A stretch of DNA of 64,000 nt from Catenuloplanes niger (GCF_031458255.1 NZ_JAVDYC010000001.1:434001-498000), one strand, 5' to 3'; counted from the stretch's first letter, positions 25,401 to 35,791 are shown. A program made the numbers and translations. The notes: a model not told the origin generated them from the sequence alone.

Positions 25401-26666
25401 CTACCGAGGAGGGTCGAACGAAACCCAGACCCAGGTGTCGCCGCAGGCCCGGTACGTCGCCTCGATGAGCGCCCGAGCCGCGGCCGGCCCCTGGACCTGA
25501 GCCGCGGCGTCGGCGTCGACCGGCCCCGTCACGATGCTGAGCGGGTCCGTCCCGCCGTAGGCGACCTCGACCGCGACCAGATAGTCCCGCCCGACGGCGG
25601 CGAGGACGGCGTTGTTCGCGGCGGCCAGATCCTCCGCGATGATCACCGTACGGAGCGGGGTGAGATTCGGCCGCCCGGACTCGGCGATCTCCTTGACCTC
25701 CACACAGCCGTCCGCGGCCTTCTCGTCCGCGAAGAGCACGAACACGCCCGCCGCGACATTGATCACGAGACCCACCGCCACGGCGACGACCACCCACGGA
25801 TTCCGCCACGGACTGGGCCTCGGCTGACCGGGATTGGTCGGCACGAAATAGCCCCGCGGCACCTCCGGCGGCGCCATCGGCCCACCCGGCGCCCCGAACG
25901 CGGGCGCTCCCGGCGGCGGCACATACGGCGCAACCCCGGACGACGGCGCATGCGGGGCCACGCCAGACGGCGGCGTGTGCGGCACCACGCCGGACGACGG
26001 CGCATGCGCGGCCGCACCAGACGGCGGCATGTCCGACACCACACCGGACGACGTATCCGACGCGGCACCGGCCGACGGCGCATGGGAGGCCACGCCAGGC
26101 GGCGCCGGGTGCGGGGCAACGCCAGGCGGCGCCGTGTCCGGCGCGACACCGGACCGCAGCGCCTCCCCGGACGACGGCGTATGCGGCACCGGACCGGCCA
26201 AGGCGGCATCCGACGCCGCGCCGGGCTGCGATCCGGGCGACGCGGGACTCGACGGCACACCGCCGGAGGGCGCAACGGCAGCGTCGCCGGTCGCCGGGGG
26301 CGGCGGCGTGACGGGTCGAGCCCAGACGGACCGCGGCGTCTCCACCACGGCCGGCGGGATATCGCTTTCGCCCCCGACCACATCGGCCGGAGCCGTCGCG
26401 GCGATACCAGGCGGGGCCGTCGGAGCGGGAGCGGCTGCAGAAGCTTCGGCAGCGACCGACGAGGCCGGTGCATCCGCCGACATCGGCGGCACGGTCGCGG
26501 GACCTGCCGGCACCATCACCGGGCCGCTGCGAGGGGCATCCCGTGCCACAACCGGCGGCGTGGTGGCGCCGGCCGGGACAGGCGCCTCGGTATTGCGGTC
26601 CCCGGGTGCGGAGACGGCCTCCGCTGACGGTTCGAACGGTGCGGGTGAGGGCCCAGGCGCGGTCAT
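25401..26666 (-). CDS. Pro/Ala-rich single-pass membrane protein with short outer domain
   Basis: 421 residues. Residues 1-290 are disordered and Pro/Ala/Ser/Gly-rich; about residues 185-280 carry 9-11-residue repeats of the type HAPSSGVAP, PHTPPSGVA. One membrane helix follows (WVVVAVAVGLVINVAAGVFV) and then a 110-residue extracytoplasmic domain with two cysteines (DGCVEVKE, YRACGDTW). The gene appears leaderless: AATAAT ends six bases before ATG 26666. Same topology and promoter as the neighbour at 24761, so the two are probably co-regulated. No known family recognised; the long repeat tail could contact cytoplasmic partners or regulate anchoring. Confidence 0.7.
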   Translation of the reverse strand: MTAPGPSPAPFEPSAEAVSAPGDRNTEAPVPAGATTPPVVARDAPRSGPVMVPAGPATVPPMSADAPASSVAAEASAAAPAPTAPPGIAATAPADVVGGESDIPPAVVETPRSVWARPVTPPPPATGDAAVAPSGGVPSSPASPGSQPGAASDAALAGPVPHTPSSGEALRSGVAPDTAPPGVAPHPAPPGVASHAPSAGAASDTSSGVVSDMPPSGAAAHAPSSGVVPHTPPSGVAPHAPSSGVAPYVPPPGAPAFGAPGGPMAPPEVPRGYFVPTNPGQPRPSPWRNPWVVVAVAVGLVINVAAGVFVLFADEKAADGCVEVKEIAESGRPNLTPLRTVIIAEDLAAANNAVLAAVGRDYLVAVEVAYGGTDPLSIVTGPVDADAAAQVQGPAAARALIEATYRACGDTWVWVSFDPPR

Positions 26667-26668
26667 GG

Positions 26669-26706
26669 CGGCATTATTCAGTGATCTTGGATGTCGAGTA
26701 CAGCGG
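26669..26706 (-). promoter_or_regulatory. Promoter copy 2 of a duplicated element
   Basis: Minus strand: GCTGTAC, six bases, TCCAAGATCACTGAATAATG, identical in all constant positions to the copy at 25319-25354. Here the -10-like AATAAT is six bases from ATG 26666, giving a leaderless transcript. Confidence 0.65.
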
Positions 26707-27123
26707 CTTTCACCAAGACCACATCGGACCACACTCGCTCGCACACAACGCGCGGCCGGGTGGGGATGCCGACCATCGAGATGGGCCGCCACCTCGCCGC
26801 AATGCGTTGCGGTCCGTGGAGCTGACAGTGTCCTGTCCGGCGCCCACGGTGCGACCGACGCCGGCGGCTCTCGCTCAGCTGATCTCGGCGGACGGCCGAA
26901 GGCCGGCGCGGCAGCCCGAGTCCATCGGTCATCGAGATCTGCCCAAACCACCGCGAAAAAGCAGTCGGGCCGGTACGCCCCGAGCAGGAACTCGCCGAGC
27001 CGGAAAACGATCTGCGCGGGACAACGACCGGGACGGAACACCGGCCAGGGCGCAACAAGCCAAGAGGCGACAACCGACCAGCGCGCGCAACGATCGGCCA
27101 AGAGACAACAATCGGCCGGGCGC
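26707..27123. other. Intergenic DNA without recognisable gene
   Basis: Several overlapping frames are open, but none has protein-like composition, a ribosome site or a recognisable family; the predicted products are Arg/Pro/Ser-rich in all frames. GC content drops slightly (CCACCGCGAAAAAGCAG near 26950). Nothing else seen. Confidence 0.4.
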
Positions 27124-27280
27124 AGCAACCACTCGGGAGCGCAACAACCGGCCGAGGCGGCCAGCAACCGCCCGGGAGCGCAACAACCGGCCGCGGCCTA
27201 GCAACCGCCCGGGAGCGCAACAACCGGCCGGGGCCCAGCAACCGCCCGGGAACACAACAACCGGCCGAGGCGGCCAGTCC
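27124..27280. repeat. Tandem repeat array, 37-39-bp unit, four copies
   Basis: Copies start with AGCAACC at 27124, 27163, 27200 and 27237 and contain GGGAGCGCAACAACCGGCC. Unit lengths are 39, 37 and 37 bp. A shorter-motif precursor (CAACCGGCC-like) extends upstream to about 27060. Not a multiple of three, so not a repeat protein. No unique spacers, so not CRISPR. Confidence 0.8.
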
Positions 27281-27513
27281 TCAGAAACTGGTGGCAACGA
27301 GGTAGCGGCACGCCCACCCGCGCCCGCGCCACACCGACCGACTTGCGGATCAAGCGCCTATGGGCTGCCCGTGTCGCGGTGGTGCTGCTGACTTTGCCGC
27401 AGGGGGAGACGCTGCAAATCGAACCGGGAACCCGCGGTACCGGCCCGCGGCGAGCTGTCGATGCCGGCCCGGTGGCGCAGTAGCGGCGGCAGGTGGACCG
27501 CATCCACCCGCGG
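27281..27513. other. Gap between two repeat arrays
   Basis: No gene recognised. Open frames on either strand give low-complexity Arg/Ala/Pro translations. Contains the small inverted repeat CCCGCGGTACCGGCCCGCGG near 27430. Confidence 0.3.
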
Positions 27514-27670
27514 GAGGGATCTGGGCGAGGTCCGTATCCGCCACCTACGAGAGCGAGCTGGGCGGGCGTCCGCATCCCCGCTTACGGGAGCGAGCTGGGC
27601 GGGCGTCCGCATCCCCGCTTACGGGAGCGAGCTGGGCGGGCGTCCGCATCCCCCGCCTGCGGGAGCGAGG
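27514..27670. repeat. Tandem repeat array, 37-bp unit, about four copies
   Basis: Nearly identical copies beginning GAGCGAGCTGGGCGGGCGTC start at 27551, 27588 and 27625, with a degenerate copy 37 bp earlier (27514, GATCTGGGCGAGGTCCGT) and a partial one at 27663. The period of 37 bp makes each copy shift frame, so any translation cycles through all three frames; a coding role is unlikely. The same period as the unrelated array 400 bp upstream is notable. Confidence 0.85.
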
Positions 27671-27945
27671 GTGGTGGGGTTTGGGTGGCCGAGGCAACAA
27701 ACGTGGGGTGGTTTGCGGCGGATCCGGGCGGGGAAAGGGGGCGTGATTCCGGGCTCGGACTCCCGGATCGTGGGGCGCGCAGAGGATGTTGATCACGTTA
27801 TGAGCTCGACTTGATCACTTTGCGTGAGTTCACCTGCGCGGTTTCGTACCGTTATATCTTGATTTTTGGGGTTTTAGCGGGTGGAGCGAAGGGCTATAGC
27901 ACACGCCGACTACCGAATTGTTACAAGCGGCGATCGTGCGGGATC
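27671..27945. other. AT-richer upstream region of the mms/chv operon
   Basis: No gene. The stretch includes T/G-rich tracts and the motif GTTGATCACGTTATGAGCTC with a nearby second TTGATCAC (27790 and 27812), a possible pair of regulator sites. Base composition is clearly lower in GC than the surroundings, as expected for a promoter region. Confidence 0.35.
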
Positions 27946-27973
27946 TTGCGAAACGTGTTCGCCGTGAAATAAG
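27946..27973 (+). promoter_or_regulatory. Candidate promoter of the mmsA-mmsB-chvE operon
   Basis: TTGCGA (27946-27951), 16-bp spacer, AATAAG (27968-27973), about 50 bp before the leader start codon. The spacer includes AACGTGTTCGCCGT, a possible repressor half-site pair. Inferred from motif match only. Confidence 0.4.
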
Positions 27974-28026
27974 TTCCTCCCCGCAACAAATGCACATCAG
28001 CTGATGAAGACCTCCCGGAGGCAACC

Positions 28027-28043
28027 ATGACGGTCGTGAGGCC

Positions 28044-28047
<4 letters not shown>
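28027..28047 (+). CDS. Six-codon leader peptide overlapping mmsA start
   Basis: ATG 28027 is preceded by the good ribosome site CCCGGAGG (ending 28020) and encodes MTVVRP; its TGA (28045-28047) overlaps the mmsA ATG (28044). The operon's best ribosome site therefore serves the leader, and mmsA would be translated by reinitiation. Seen directly; regulatory meaning is inferred. Confidence 0.55.
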
Positions 28048-29587
<1,540 letters not shown>

Positions 29588-29591
<4 letters not shown>

Positions 29592-30880
29592 GCCGAATCA
29601 AGGACCTTCAAAAGAACCTCTTCGGGGGTACGACCAGCAACTCGCGCCAGTTCGGCATGATCTTCGCCCTGGTCGCGATCGTGCTGTTCTTCCAGATCTG
29701 GACGAACGGCCTGACGCTCAGCTCCGGCAACATGATCGCGCTCGTCAGCCAGTACTCGTACATCCTGATCCTGGCCATCGGCATGCTGATGGTGATCGTG
29801 GCCGGCCACATCGACCTCTCGGTCGGCTCGGTCGCCGCGTTCGTCGGCATCGTGGTCGCGAAGCTGATGGCGGACCAGGAGATCCACTGGTTCCTGGCCC
29901 TGCTGATCGGTCTCGGCGTCGGTGCGCTGATCGGTGCCTGGCAGGGCTTCTGGGTCGCCTACGTCGGCGTGCCCGCGTTCATCGTCACGCTGGCCGGCAT
30001 GCTGATCTTCCGCGGCGCCAACCAGTACGTCGGAGAGTCGCAGACCGTCTCGGTGCCGGAGGGCTTCCAGACCATCGGCGGCGGCTACCTGCCCGAGGTC
30101 GGGCCGGCCACCAACTACAACAACCTGACGCTGCTGCTCGGCGCCGCGCTCTGCGCCGCCGTGATCTACCGCGAGTGGCAGCTGCGCCGCACCCGCCACG
30201 AGATGCAGGCCGACGTCGGCCCGATCTGGGTCTCCTTCGTGCGCGTCGCGGTGCTGGTGGCCGTCATCATCTTCGCCACGCTGCGGTTCGCGGGCGGCCG
30301 GGTCGGCACCAGCTTCCCGGTCTCCGGCATCATCCTCGGCGTGCTGATCCTGGTGTACTCGTTCTACACCCGGAACACCGCGGCCGGCCGGCACATCTAC
30401 GCGGTCGGCGGCAACTCCCGCGCCGCGGAGCTGTCCGGCGTGAAGCTCCAGCGCGTCAACTTCTTCGTCATGATGAACATGGGCGTGCTGGCCGCGCTGG
30501 CCGGCATGATCTTCGTGGCCCGTTCCCGCGCCTCCGGCCCGCAGGACGGCCTCAGCTGGGAGCTCGACGCGATCGCCGCCGTGTTCATCGGTGGTGCCGC
30601 GGTCTCCGGTGGTCTCGGCACGGTCTCCGGCTCGATCGTCGGTGGTCTGGTGATGGCCGTCCTCAACAACGGCCTGATCCTCAAGGGCATCGGCGCGGAC
30701 AGCGTTCAGATGATCAAGGGTCTGGTGCTGCTGCTCGCGGTCGCGCTGGACGTCTACAACAAGCGACAGGGCCGGTTCTCCATCATCGGCTCGATCACCA
30801 AGGGGTTCCGCGGAGGCGGTTCCTCGACGCCGTCGGACACCACGCCGGCGCAGAAGGTCAAGACCTCGGTGGCCGGCTGA
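29588..30880 (+). CDS. mmsB: Multiple-monosaccharide ABC transporter permease
   Basis: 430 residues with about ten helices. The CUT2 permease signatures are visible: [40 protein letters not shown] and the late [20 protein letters not shown] cytoplasmic insertion around residues 195-220 ([19 protein letters not shown]) is typical of the MmsB/GguB group. ATG 29588 overlaps the end of mmsA. Forms the membrane pore with itself. Confidence 0.92.
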
Positions 30881-30954
30881 CGCCGACCGCCCGTACGCGG
30901 GGCGGGCAGCTCCGTCCGCCCCGTACCAACCATTGCAGAAGGGCACCTTCCACC

Positions 30955-32064
30955 ATGCGTAAGTACCTCGCCAGAAGCGTCGCGATCAGCGCGGCCGCTG
31001 TGCTGGCCCTGTCCGCCTGTGCCTCCGAGCGTGAGGGCGGCGAGACGCCGGCCGGCGGCGCCAGCGGCGGCACCGGCGGCTTCGCGGCCAACTCGCTGAT
31101 CGGCGTGGCGCTGCCGGCGAAGACCTCGGAGAACTGGGTTCTCGCCGGCGACCTGTTCACCAACGGCCTGAAGGAGGCCGGCTTCGAGGCGAACGTGCAG
31201 TACGCCGGCGCGTCCACCACCGTGGCCGACCAGCAGAACCAGATCTCGTCCATGATCACCACGGGCGCGAAGGTCATCATCATCGGCGCCACCGACGCCG
31301 CGCAGCTGTCCGCGCAGGTCGACCAGGCGCACGACGCGGGCATCAAGGTCATCGCGTACGACCGCCTGATCAAGGGCACCGCGAACGTCGACTACTACGT
31401 CGCGTTCGACAACTTCAAGGTCGGTGAGCTCCAGGGCCAGGCGCTGCTGGAGGGCATGAAGAAGAAGAAGCCGAACGGCCCGTACACCATCGAGCTGTTC
31501 TCCGGCTCCCCGGACGACAACAACGCCGGCGTGTTCTTCGACGGCGCGATGAGCGTGCTCCAGCCGGAGATCGACAAGGGCACCGTGGTCGTCGGCTCCG
31601 GCCAGACCCAGGTCACCCAGACCGCGACCGAGGGCTGGAAGGCCGAGAACGCGCAGCGCCGCATGGACGCGCTGCTCACCTCGACCTACGGCAGCAAGAC
31701 GCTGGACGGCGTGCTCTCCCCGAACGACACCCTCGCGCGGGCGATCATCACGTCCGTCAAGGGCGCGGGCAAGCCGATCCCGGTCGTGACCGGCCAGGAC
31801 TCCGAGGTCGAGTCGGTCAAGTCCATCATGGCGGGCGAGCAGTACTCCACCATCAACAAGGACACCCGTAACCTGGTCAAGGCCTCGATCGACATGGTCA
31901 AGGCGCTCCAGTCCGGTGCGGCCCCGCAGGTCAACGACACCACCTCGTACAACAACGGTGCCAAGGTCGTCCCGGCCTACCTGCTCCCGCCGATCATCGT
32001 CACCAAGGACAACGCGGCCGAGGCGTACGCCAACGACCCGACGCTGTCCGCGCTGACCAAGTAA
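30955..32064 (+). CDS. chvE: ChvE-like multiple-monosaccharide binding lipoprotein
   Basis: 369 residues. Lipobox LALSACAS (cysteine near 24) makes it a lipoprotein, where the proteobacterial ChvE is periplasmic. The body is strikingly ChvE-like: VIAYDRLIKGTANVDYYVAF, IELFSGSPDDNNAGVFFDGA, SVLQPEIDKG, VTGQDSEVESVKSIMAGEQY and VVPAYLLPPIIV. ChvE binds arabinose, xylose, glucose, galactose and fucose; the sugar contacts lie in these motifs. It is 75 bp after mmsB and ends the operon before a strong hairpin. Confidence 0.93.
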   Translation: MRKYLARSVAISAAAVLALSACASEREGGETPAGGASGGTGGFAANSLIGVALPAKTSENWVLAGDLFTNGLKEAGFEANVQYAGASTTVADQQNQISSMITTGAKVIIIGATDAAQLSAQVDQAHDAGIKVIAYDRLIKGTANVDYYVAFDNFKVGELQGQALLEGMKKKKPNGPYTIELFSGSPDDNNAGVFFDGAMSVLQPEIDKGTVVVGSGQTQVTQTATEGWKAENAQRRMDALLTSTYGSKTLDGVLSPNDTLARAIITSVKGAGKPIPVVTGQDSEVESVKSIMAGEQYSTINKDTRNLVKASIDMVKALQSGAAPQVNDTTSYNNGAKVVPAYLLPPIIVTKDNAAEAYANDPTLSALTK

Positions 32065-32083
32065 GTCCGCTCTCCCCCGACGG

Positions 32084-32110
32084 GCCCCTGGGATCCTCGA
32101 TCCCAGGGGC
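32084..32110. terminator. Terminator after chvE
   Basis: GCCCCTGGGATC, loop CTC, and its exact complement form a 12-bp stem followed by TCTTC. It separates chvE from the convergent monooxygenase gene and can act in both directions. Confidence 0.75.
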
Positions 32111-32127
32111 TCTTCGCTGCCCGCGGG

Positions 32128-33123
32128 TCAGCGAGCGGCCTTCGCGGCCAGCTCGTAGCAGCGGGCGCGCTTCTCCGCGTCGTAGACCAGGACGCCCAGC
32201 ATCAGCTCGTCCGCGCCGGTCTGCGCGACGAGCTCGGCGAATCGCTCCCGCACGGACTCGACCGTGCCGCGGGCCTGTGCCGCGCCGCTGGCCCGCACCG
32301 CGTCCCGGACCTCCGCCGGGACCGCCCGGGTGGCCGCGACCTCCGGCGGCAGCAGCGCGGTCTCGCCGAGCCCCTGGAACATCCGGGCGCGCATCAGGTC
32401 GATCGGGTGCGCGAGGAACGCGGCCTCCTCCTCGGTCTCGGCCACGATCGTCTCGACCGCCACCATCACGTACGGCCGGTCGGCCCAGCGGGACGGCGTG
32501 AACAGCTCCCGGTAGCGCCGCGCGGCCGCCACCGTGTTCTCCGGGCGGATCTGGTGCGCGAGCGCGATCGGGACGCCCAGCCGCGCGGCCAGCTCCGCAC
32601 CGGCGGTGCTGGACGACAGCAGGAACGGCGCGACACCGTTCTCGTCCGGCGACCAGCCACCGATCAGCCGCACGCCGCCGTCACCGGCCAGGTAGCGCAG
32701 CAGCGCGGTCACGTCCTCCTGGTACTCCGCGTCCGTGGTCGGCTCCGCGCCGCGCCGCAGGGCCCGCACGATCGTCCGGTCGAACGTCCCCGGTCCGCGG
32801 CCCACGCCCATGTCGATCCGGCCCGGGTACAGCGTGGCCAGCGTCGCGAACTGTTCCGCCAGCGCCAGCGGCGCGTGGTTCGGTGCCAGGACACCGCCGG
32901 AGCCGAGCCGGATCCGGCTGGTCCGTGCCGCGAAGTGGGCGATCAGGACGGCCGGGACCACGCTGGCCGCGAACGGCGAACCGTGGTGCTCGGCGAACCA
33001 GACGCGCCGGTAACCGAGTTCCTCGACGCGCTGCACCGCGTACGCCGCGGTCTCCAGCGCGTGGGCGCCGGACCGCCCCTCTTCGGCGGTCGCGAGTTCC
33101 AGAGCGGACAGTGCTATAGCCAT
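32128..33123 (-). CDS. LLM-class flavin-dependent oxidoreductase (luciferase-like)
   Basis: 331 residues with a TIM-barrel bacterial luciferase-like fold: VQRVEELGYRRVWFAEHHGS, SRIRLGSGGVLAPNHAPLAL, LYPGRIDMGVGRGPGTFDRT. Members use FMNH2 or F420 to oxidise small substrates; LLM proteins of the MsnO8 type, 330 residues long, are the closest in length and motifs. Cofactor and substrate cannot be assigned. Convergent with chvE, on the same strand as the amidase gene 50 bp upstream. Confidence 0.87.
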   Translation of the reverse strand: MAIALSALELATAEEGRSGAHALETAAYAVQRVEELGYRRVWFAEHHGSPFAASVVPAVLIAHFAARTSRIRLGSGGVLAPNHAPLALAEQFATLATLYPGRIDMGVGRGPGTFDRTIVRALRRGAEPTTDAEYQEDVTALLRYLAGDGGVRLIGGWSPDENGVAPFLLSSSTAGAELAARLGVPIALAHQIRPENTVAAARRYRELFTPSRWADRPYVMVAVETIVAETEEEAAFLAHPIDLMRARMFQGLGETALLPPEVAATRAVPAEVRDAVRASGAAQARGTVESVRERFAELVAQTGADELMLGVLVYDAEKRARCYELAAKAAR

Positions 33124-33174
33124 GGATGGAGCGTAGGCCGCACCGGATTTCGTCTCGAACCCGGCATTTTCCGG

Positions 33175-34395
33175 CTACTTCAGTGCCTTTCGGACCAGCT
33201 CCGCGGCCTGCCGGCGGACCTCCGGGATCTGCCGGTAGAGCGCGTTGCCCGGGCACTCGGTCAGCACGCCGTCGCGGTGGGCCGAGACCCGGTGGAAGAT
33301 GACCTGGTTGCCGACCCGGTAGCGGTTGTCGGCGCGGGACTCCAGCAGCACCTGCGCGCCGGTGTCGGCCGCCTCCGCGCCGAGCTTCCAGGCCGCCAGG
33401 TGGGCCAGTGAGCGCAGCGCGGCGGCGGACGCGGCCCTCGTGGAGTACGTGCCGAGGACCACCACGCCGAACGAGTCGGTGTTGAAGCCGTACGTGTGCG
33501 CGCCCAGCACGCTCAGCTCGGCACCGCCGCGCCGTCCCTCGAAGACGGTGCCGCACTTGTCGACCACGAAGTTGTAGCCGATGTCGCCCCACTTGCGGCT
33601 CTTCACGTGATAGGCGTGGATGGCCCGGACCAGCGCGGGCGACTGCGCGCACGTGTAGTCGTTCGTCCCGGCCGTGTGGTGCACGAACATCACCTGCGGC
33701 GGCCCGGTGTAGAGGATCGCGCCCCGGTTGATCCTCTCGTCGGCCTTCCAGGCGGCCCGGTCGACCATCGCGGGCGCCCCGACCAGTGGCACCGGCACCG
33801 TGGCGACCGCCGCCGCGGCCCGCGGTGCACCCGCCGGACGCTGCGGTGCGGCTGCGGGCGGCGTGGGTCCGGGCGGCGTGGGTCCGGGCGGCGTGGCCAT
33901 CCTCGGACCGGCACCGTCGCTCGCCGGCCCGGATCCGGTGGCCGGGCCGGGGTTCACCAGCTCCAGGCGCAGGCCCGCCGGGAGCGGTGCGCGGCCCAGC
34001 GCGCGGATGCGCAGCTCGACGCCGTCCGCCTCGCCGACCCACAGCGGGTCGGTGCCGCCGCGTACCCCCTCGGCCTCGGGTTGGTCCGCGTCCGCGCCGA
34101 AGTGCTGGTCCACGTCGAGCGCCCGCCAGCCGCTCCACGTGCTCCGGGTGCGGGTGCGCACCTCGGCGGTGCCGGCGATCGACTGCGCCGGGTCCGGCCA
34201 GGTCACCCCGACCAGGCTGAACGGCCGCACGGTACGCGGCGGCAGCGTCACCGTCCCGCCGTCGCGCGCGACGGCCAGCTCCAGTTGCTGCACCGCCGGA
34301 TCGGTCGGCCCGGCCGCCACCCCGACGCCGCCGGCGCCGAGCGCCACCGCGGTCAGGGCGGGCAGCATCCATCCACGAACCGGCACCTTCGACAC
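33175..34395 (-). CDS. Secreted PGRP-type N-acetylmuramoyl-L-alanine amidase
   Basis: 406 residues. A signal peptide (MLPALTAVALGAGGVGVAAG) precedes a 130-residue beta domain and a low-complexity linker with the repeat GPTPPGPTPPAAAP. The C-terminal amidase_2/PGRP domain (residues ~205-400) keeps the zinc and catalytic residues: FVHHTAGTND, the Tyr in GDIGYNFVVDKCGTVFEGR, HRVSAHRDG and TECPGN. It cleaves the peptide-glycan amide bond in peptidoglycan outside the cell, for turnover or defence. GTG 34395; a GTG four codons later is possible. Confidence 0.9.
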   Translation of the reverse strand: MSKVPVRGWMLPALTAVALGAGGVGVAAGPTDPAVQQLELAVARDGGTVTLPPRTVRPFSLVGVTWPDPAQSIAGTAEVRTRTRSTWSGWRALDVDQHFGADADQPEAEGVRGGTDPLWVGEADGVELRIRALGRAPLPAGLRLELVNPGPATGSGPASDGAGPRMATPPGPTPPGPTPPAAAPQRPAGAPRAAAAVATVPVPLVGAPAMVDRAAWKADERINRGAILYTGPPQVMFVHHTAGTNDYTCAQSPALVRAIHAYHVKSRKWGDIGYNFVVDKCGTVFEGRRGGAELSVLGAHTYGFNTDSFGVVVLGTYSTRAASAAALRSLAHLAAWKLGAEAADTGAQVLLESRADNRYRVGNQVIFHRVSAHRDGVLTECPGNALYRQIPEVRRQAAELVRKALK

Positions 34396-34510
34396 CCCCG
34401 TGATCGACCGTTCCTCCCCGCGAGGCTAACCCCCACAAGGTCCGCAGATCGGCCGAAAATGGTTAACGGCAGCTGACATCCGGTCGCGGTGGTACGCGGC
34501 GGCGATCCCG

Positions 34511-35506
34511 CTACGCGCTGCCGCGGATCACGAGTTCCACCGGGAGTACGGCGCGGCCGGCGGGCTCGCCGGCGAGGAGCCGGGCGGCCTCGGCGACGGC
34601 GATGGCGCCCATCCGGCGCTTGTCCAGCGCGACGCTGCTCAGCGGGGGGTCGATCAGTTCGCCGAGCGGGAGGCCGTCGAAGCCGATCACGGCGCAGTCG
34701 TCCGGGATCCGGACGTCGAGGCGGCGGGCGGCGCGGTAGACGCCGAGCGCCAGCATGTCGTTGAAGGTGAACACCGCGGTGACGTCCGGGCGGGTCGTAC
34801 GCAGGTGGGTGAACGCGGCCGCGCCGCCCTCGACGGTGAGCTCGGCCTCGGCGATCAGGTCGTCGGTGACGGTCAGGTCGTGGGCGGCCATCGCGGCGAC
34901 GAACGCCGGGCGGCGGTCCGGCTGGCCGTCGTCGCCACAGTCGATCATGCCGATCGCGCGGTGGCCGCGGGCGACCAGGTACGCGACGGCGGCGCGCACG
35001 CCGGCGTCCGTGTCGACCTCCACCGCGCCGAACGCGGGCTCCCCCACCGCACGGCCCATCACCACCAGCGGCAGGCCGCCGGCCGCGGCGGCGAGCGTGT
35101 CGTCGGGTGCGCTGAGGTAGCCGATCACCACGTCGGCCTGGGCGGCCAGCGTGCGGATCACGTCGGGCTCGCGGCCGGAGTGGTTCTGCGTGCTGCTGAT
35201 CAGCACCTGCCAGCCGCGTTCCTCCGCGGCCTCGATCACGCCGGCGATCAACTCCGGGAAGAACGGGTTCTCCACGTCCGAGACGACCAGGCCGAGCGTG
35301 GTGGCGCCCGGGCTGACCAGGCCGCGGGCGAACCGGGACGGCCGGTAGTTGAGCTGGCGGGCCGCCTCCAGCACACGGCGCCGGGTCTCCGGGTCGATCT
35401 CGCCCTTGTCGTTGATCGCTCGGGACACGGTCTGGTGGGAGACGCCGGCCCGTTTGGCCACGTCCTTCAGGGTGACGCGCCGGGGCGGCCGCTGTTGTTC
35501 GCTCAC
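34511..35506 (-). CDS. LacI-family transcriptional regulator
   Basis: 331 residues, full length. Helix-turn-helix VTLKDVAKRAGVSHQTVSRA (residues 11-30), hinge YRPSRFARGLVSPGATTLGL and effector domain with VVSDVENPFFPELIAGVIEA, FTFNDMLALGVYRAARRLDV and the final VIGFDGLPLGELIDPPLSSV. Divergent from a 42-codon gene, with two TTAACGTTAA-type palindromes between them, typical LacI operators. Effector unknown. The real downstream regulon may lie elsewhere since the divergent frame is tiny. Confidence 0.93.
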   Translation of the reverse strand: MSEQQRPPRRVTLKDVAKRAGVSHQTVSRAINDKGEIDPETRRRVLEAARQLNYRPSRFARGLVSPGATTLGLVVSDVENPFFPELIAGVIEAAEERGWQVLISSTQNHSGREPDVIRTLAAQADVVIGYLSAPDDTLAAAAGGLPLVVMGRAVGEPAFGAVEVDTDAGVRAAVAYLVARGHRAIGMIDCGDDGQPDRRPAFVAAMAAHDLTVTDDLIAEAELTVEGGAAAFTHLRTTRPDVTAVFTFNDMLALGVYRAARRLDVRIPDDCAVIGFDGLPLGELIDPPLSSVALDKRRMGAIAVAEAARLLAGEPAGRAVLPVELVIRGSA

Positions 35507-35565
35507 GATCGTCGCATCGTATCCGCCCGGTCGCGCCCGCTCACTGGACCATCGCGCCGCGTCCC

Positions 35566-35603
35566 GTTAACGTTAACGTGATCGCTCACGGGAACGTTAA
35601 CGG
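35566..35603. promoter_or_regulatory. Pair of LacI-type operators (AACGTT cores 24 bp apart)
   Basis: GTTAACGTTAAC at 35566-35577 is a perfect 12-bp palindrome; GGAACGTTAACGG at 35591-35603 shares the AACGTTAAC core. Cores (35569 and 35593) are 24 bp apart. The second site abuts the ribosome site GGAGGAG of the small gene at 35615. Confidence 0.75.
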
Positions 35604-35614
35604 AGGAGTTCGTG

Positions 35615-35743
35615 ATGGATCTTGCTGCCCTGATACTGAGCGTGGAAGCGACAAAGCGGGCCTCGCGGTCGGCGCTGCCGACCGCACCACGACGCCCGGA
35701 CGACCACAGGCGCCGCTGGTGGTGGCCGTTCCGGAAGGGCTAG
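35615..35743 (+). CDS. 42-residue basic Trp-rich small protein under LacI control
   Basis: ATG 35615 follows GGAGGAG by six bases. The 42-codon frame starts with a short hydrophobic helix (MDLAALILSVEATKRA) and ends in an Arg/Trp-rich tail (HRRRWWWPFRKG). It is too short to match a known family by eye. Strong ribosome site plus two operators argue for real expression. It could be a regulatory peptide or the shortened remains of the first gene of a lost sugar operon. Confidence 0.55.
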   Translation: MDLAALILSVEATKRASRSALPTAPRRPDDHRRRWWWPFRKG

Positions 35744-35791
35744 GCGGCCGGGCACGCCGGCAGGTCCCACCGGCCCGCGCGGCCCATCTGC

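Noticed and set aside
26678-27241. 187-codon minus-strand frame over array 1
   Set aside because: No ribosome site; composition Arg/Pro/Ser-rich in repeats; period of 37 bp is incompatible with a repeat protein.
27124-27670. 37-bp arrays as a CRISPR locus
   Set aside because: Units are contiguous with no unique spacers, no cas genes and low copy number.
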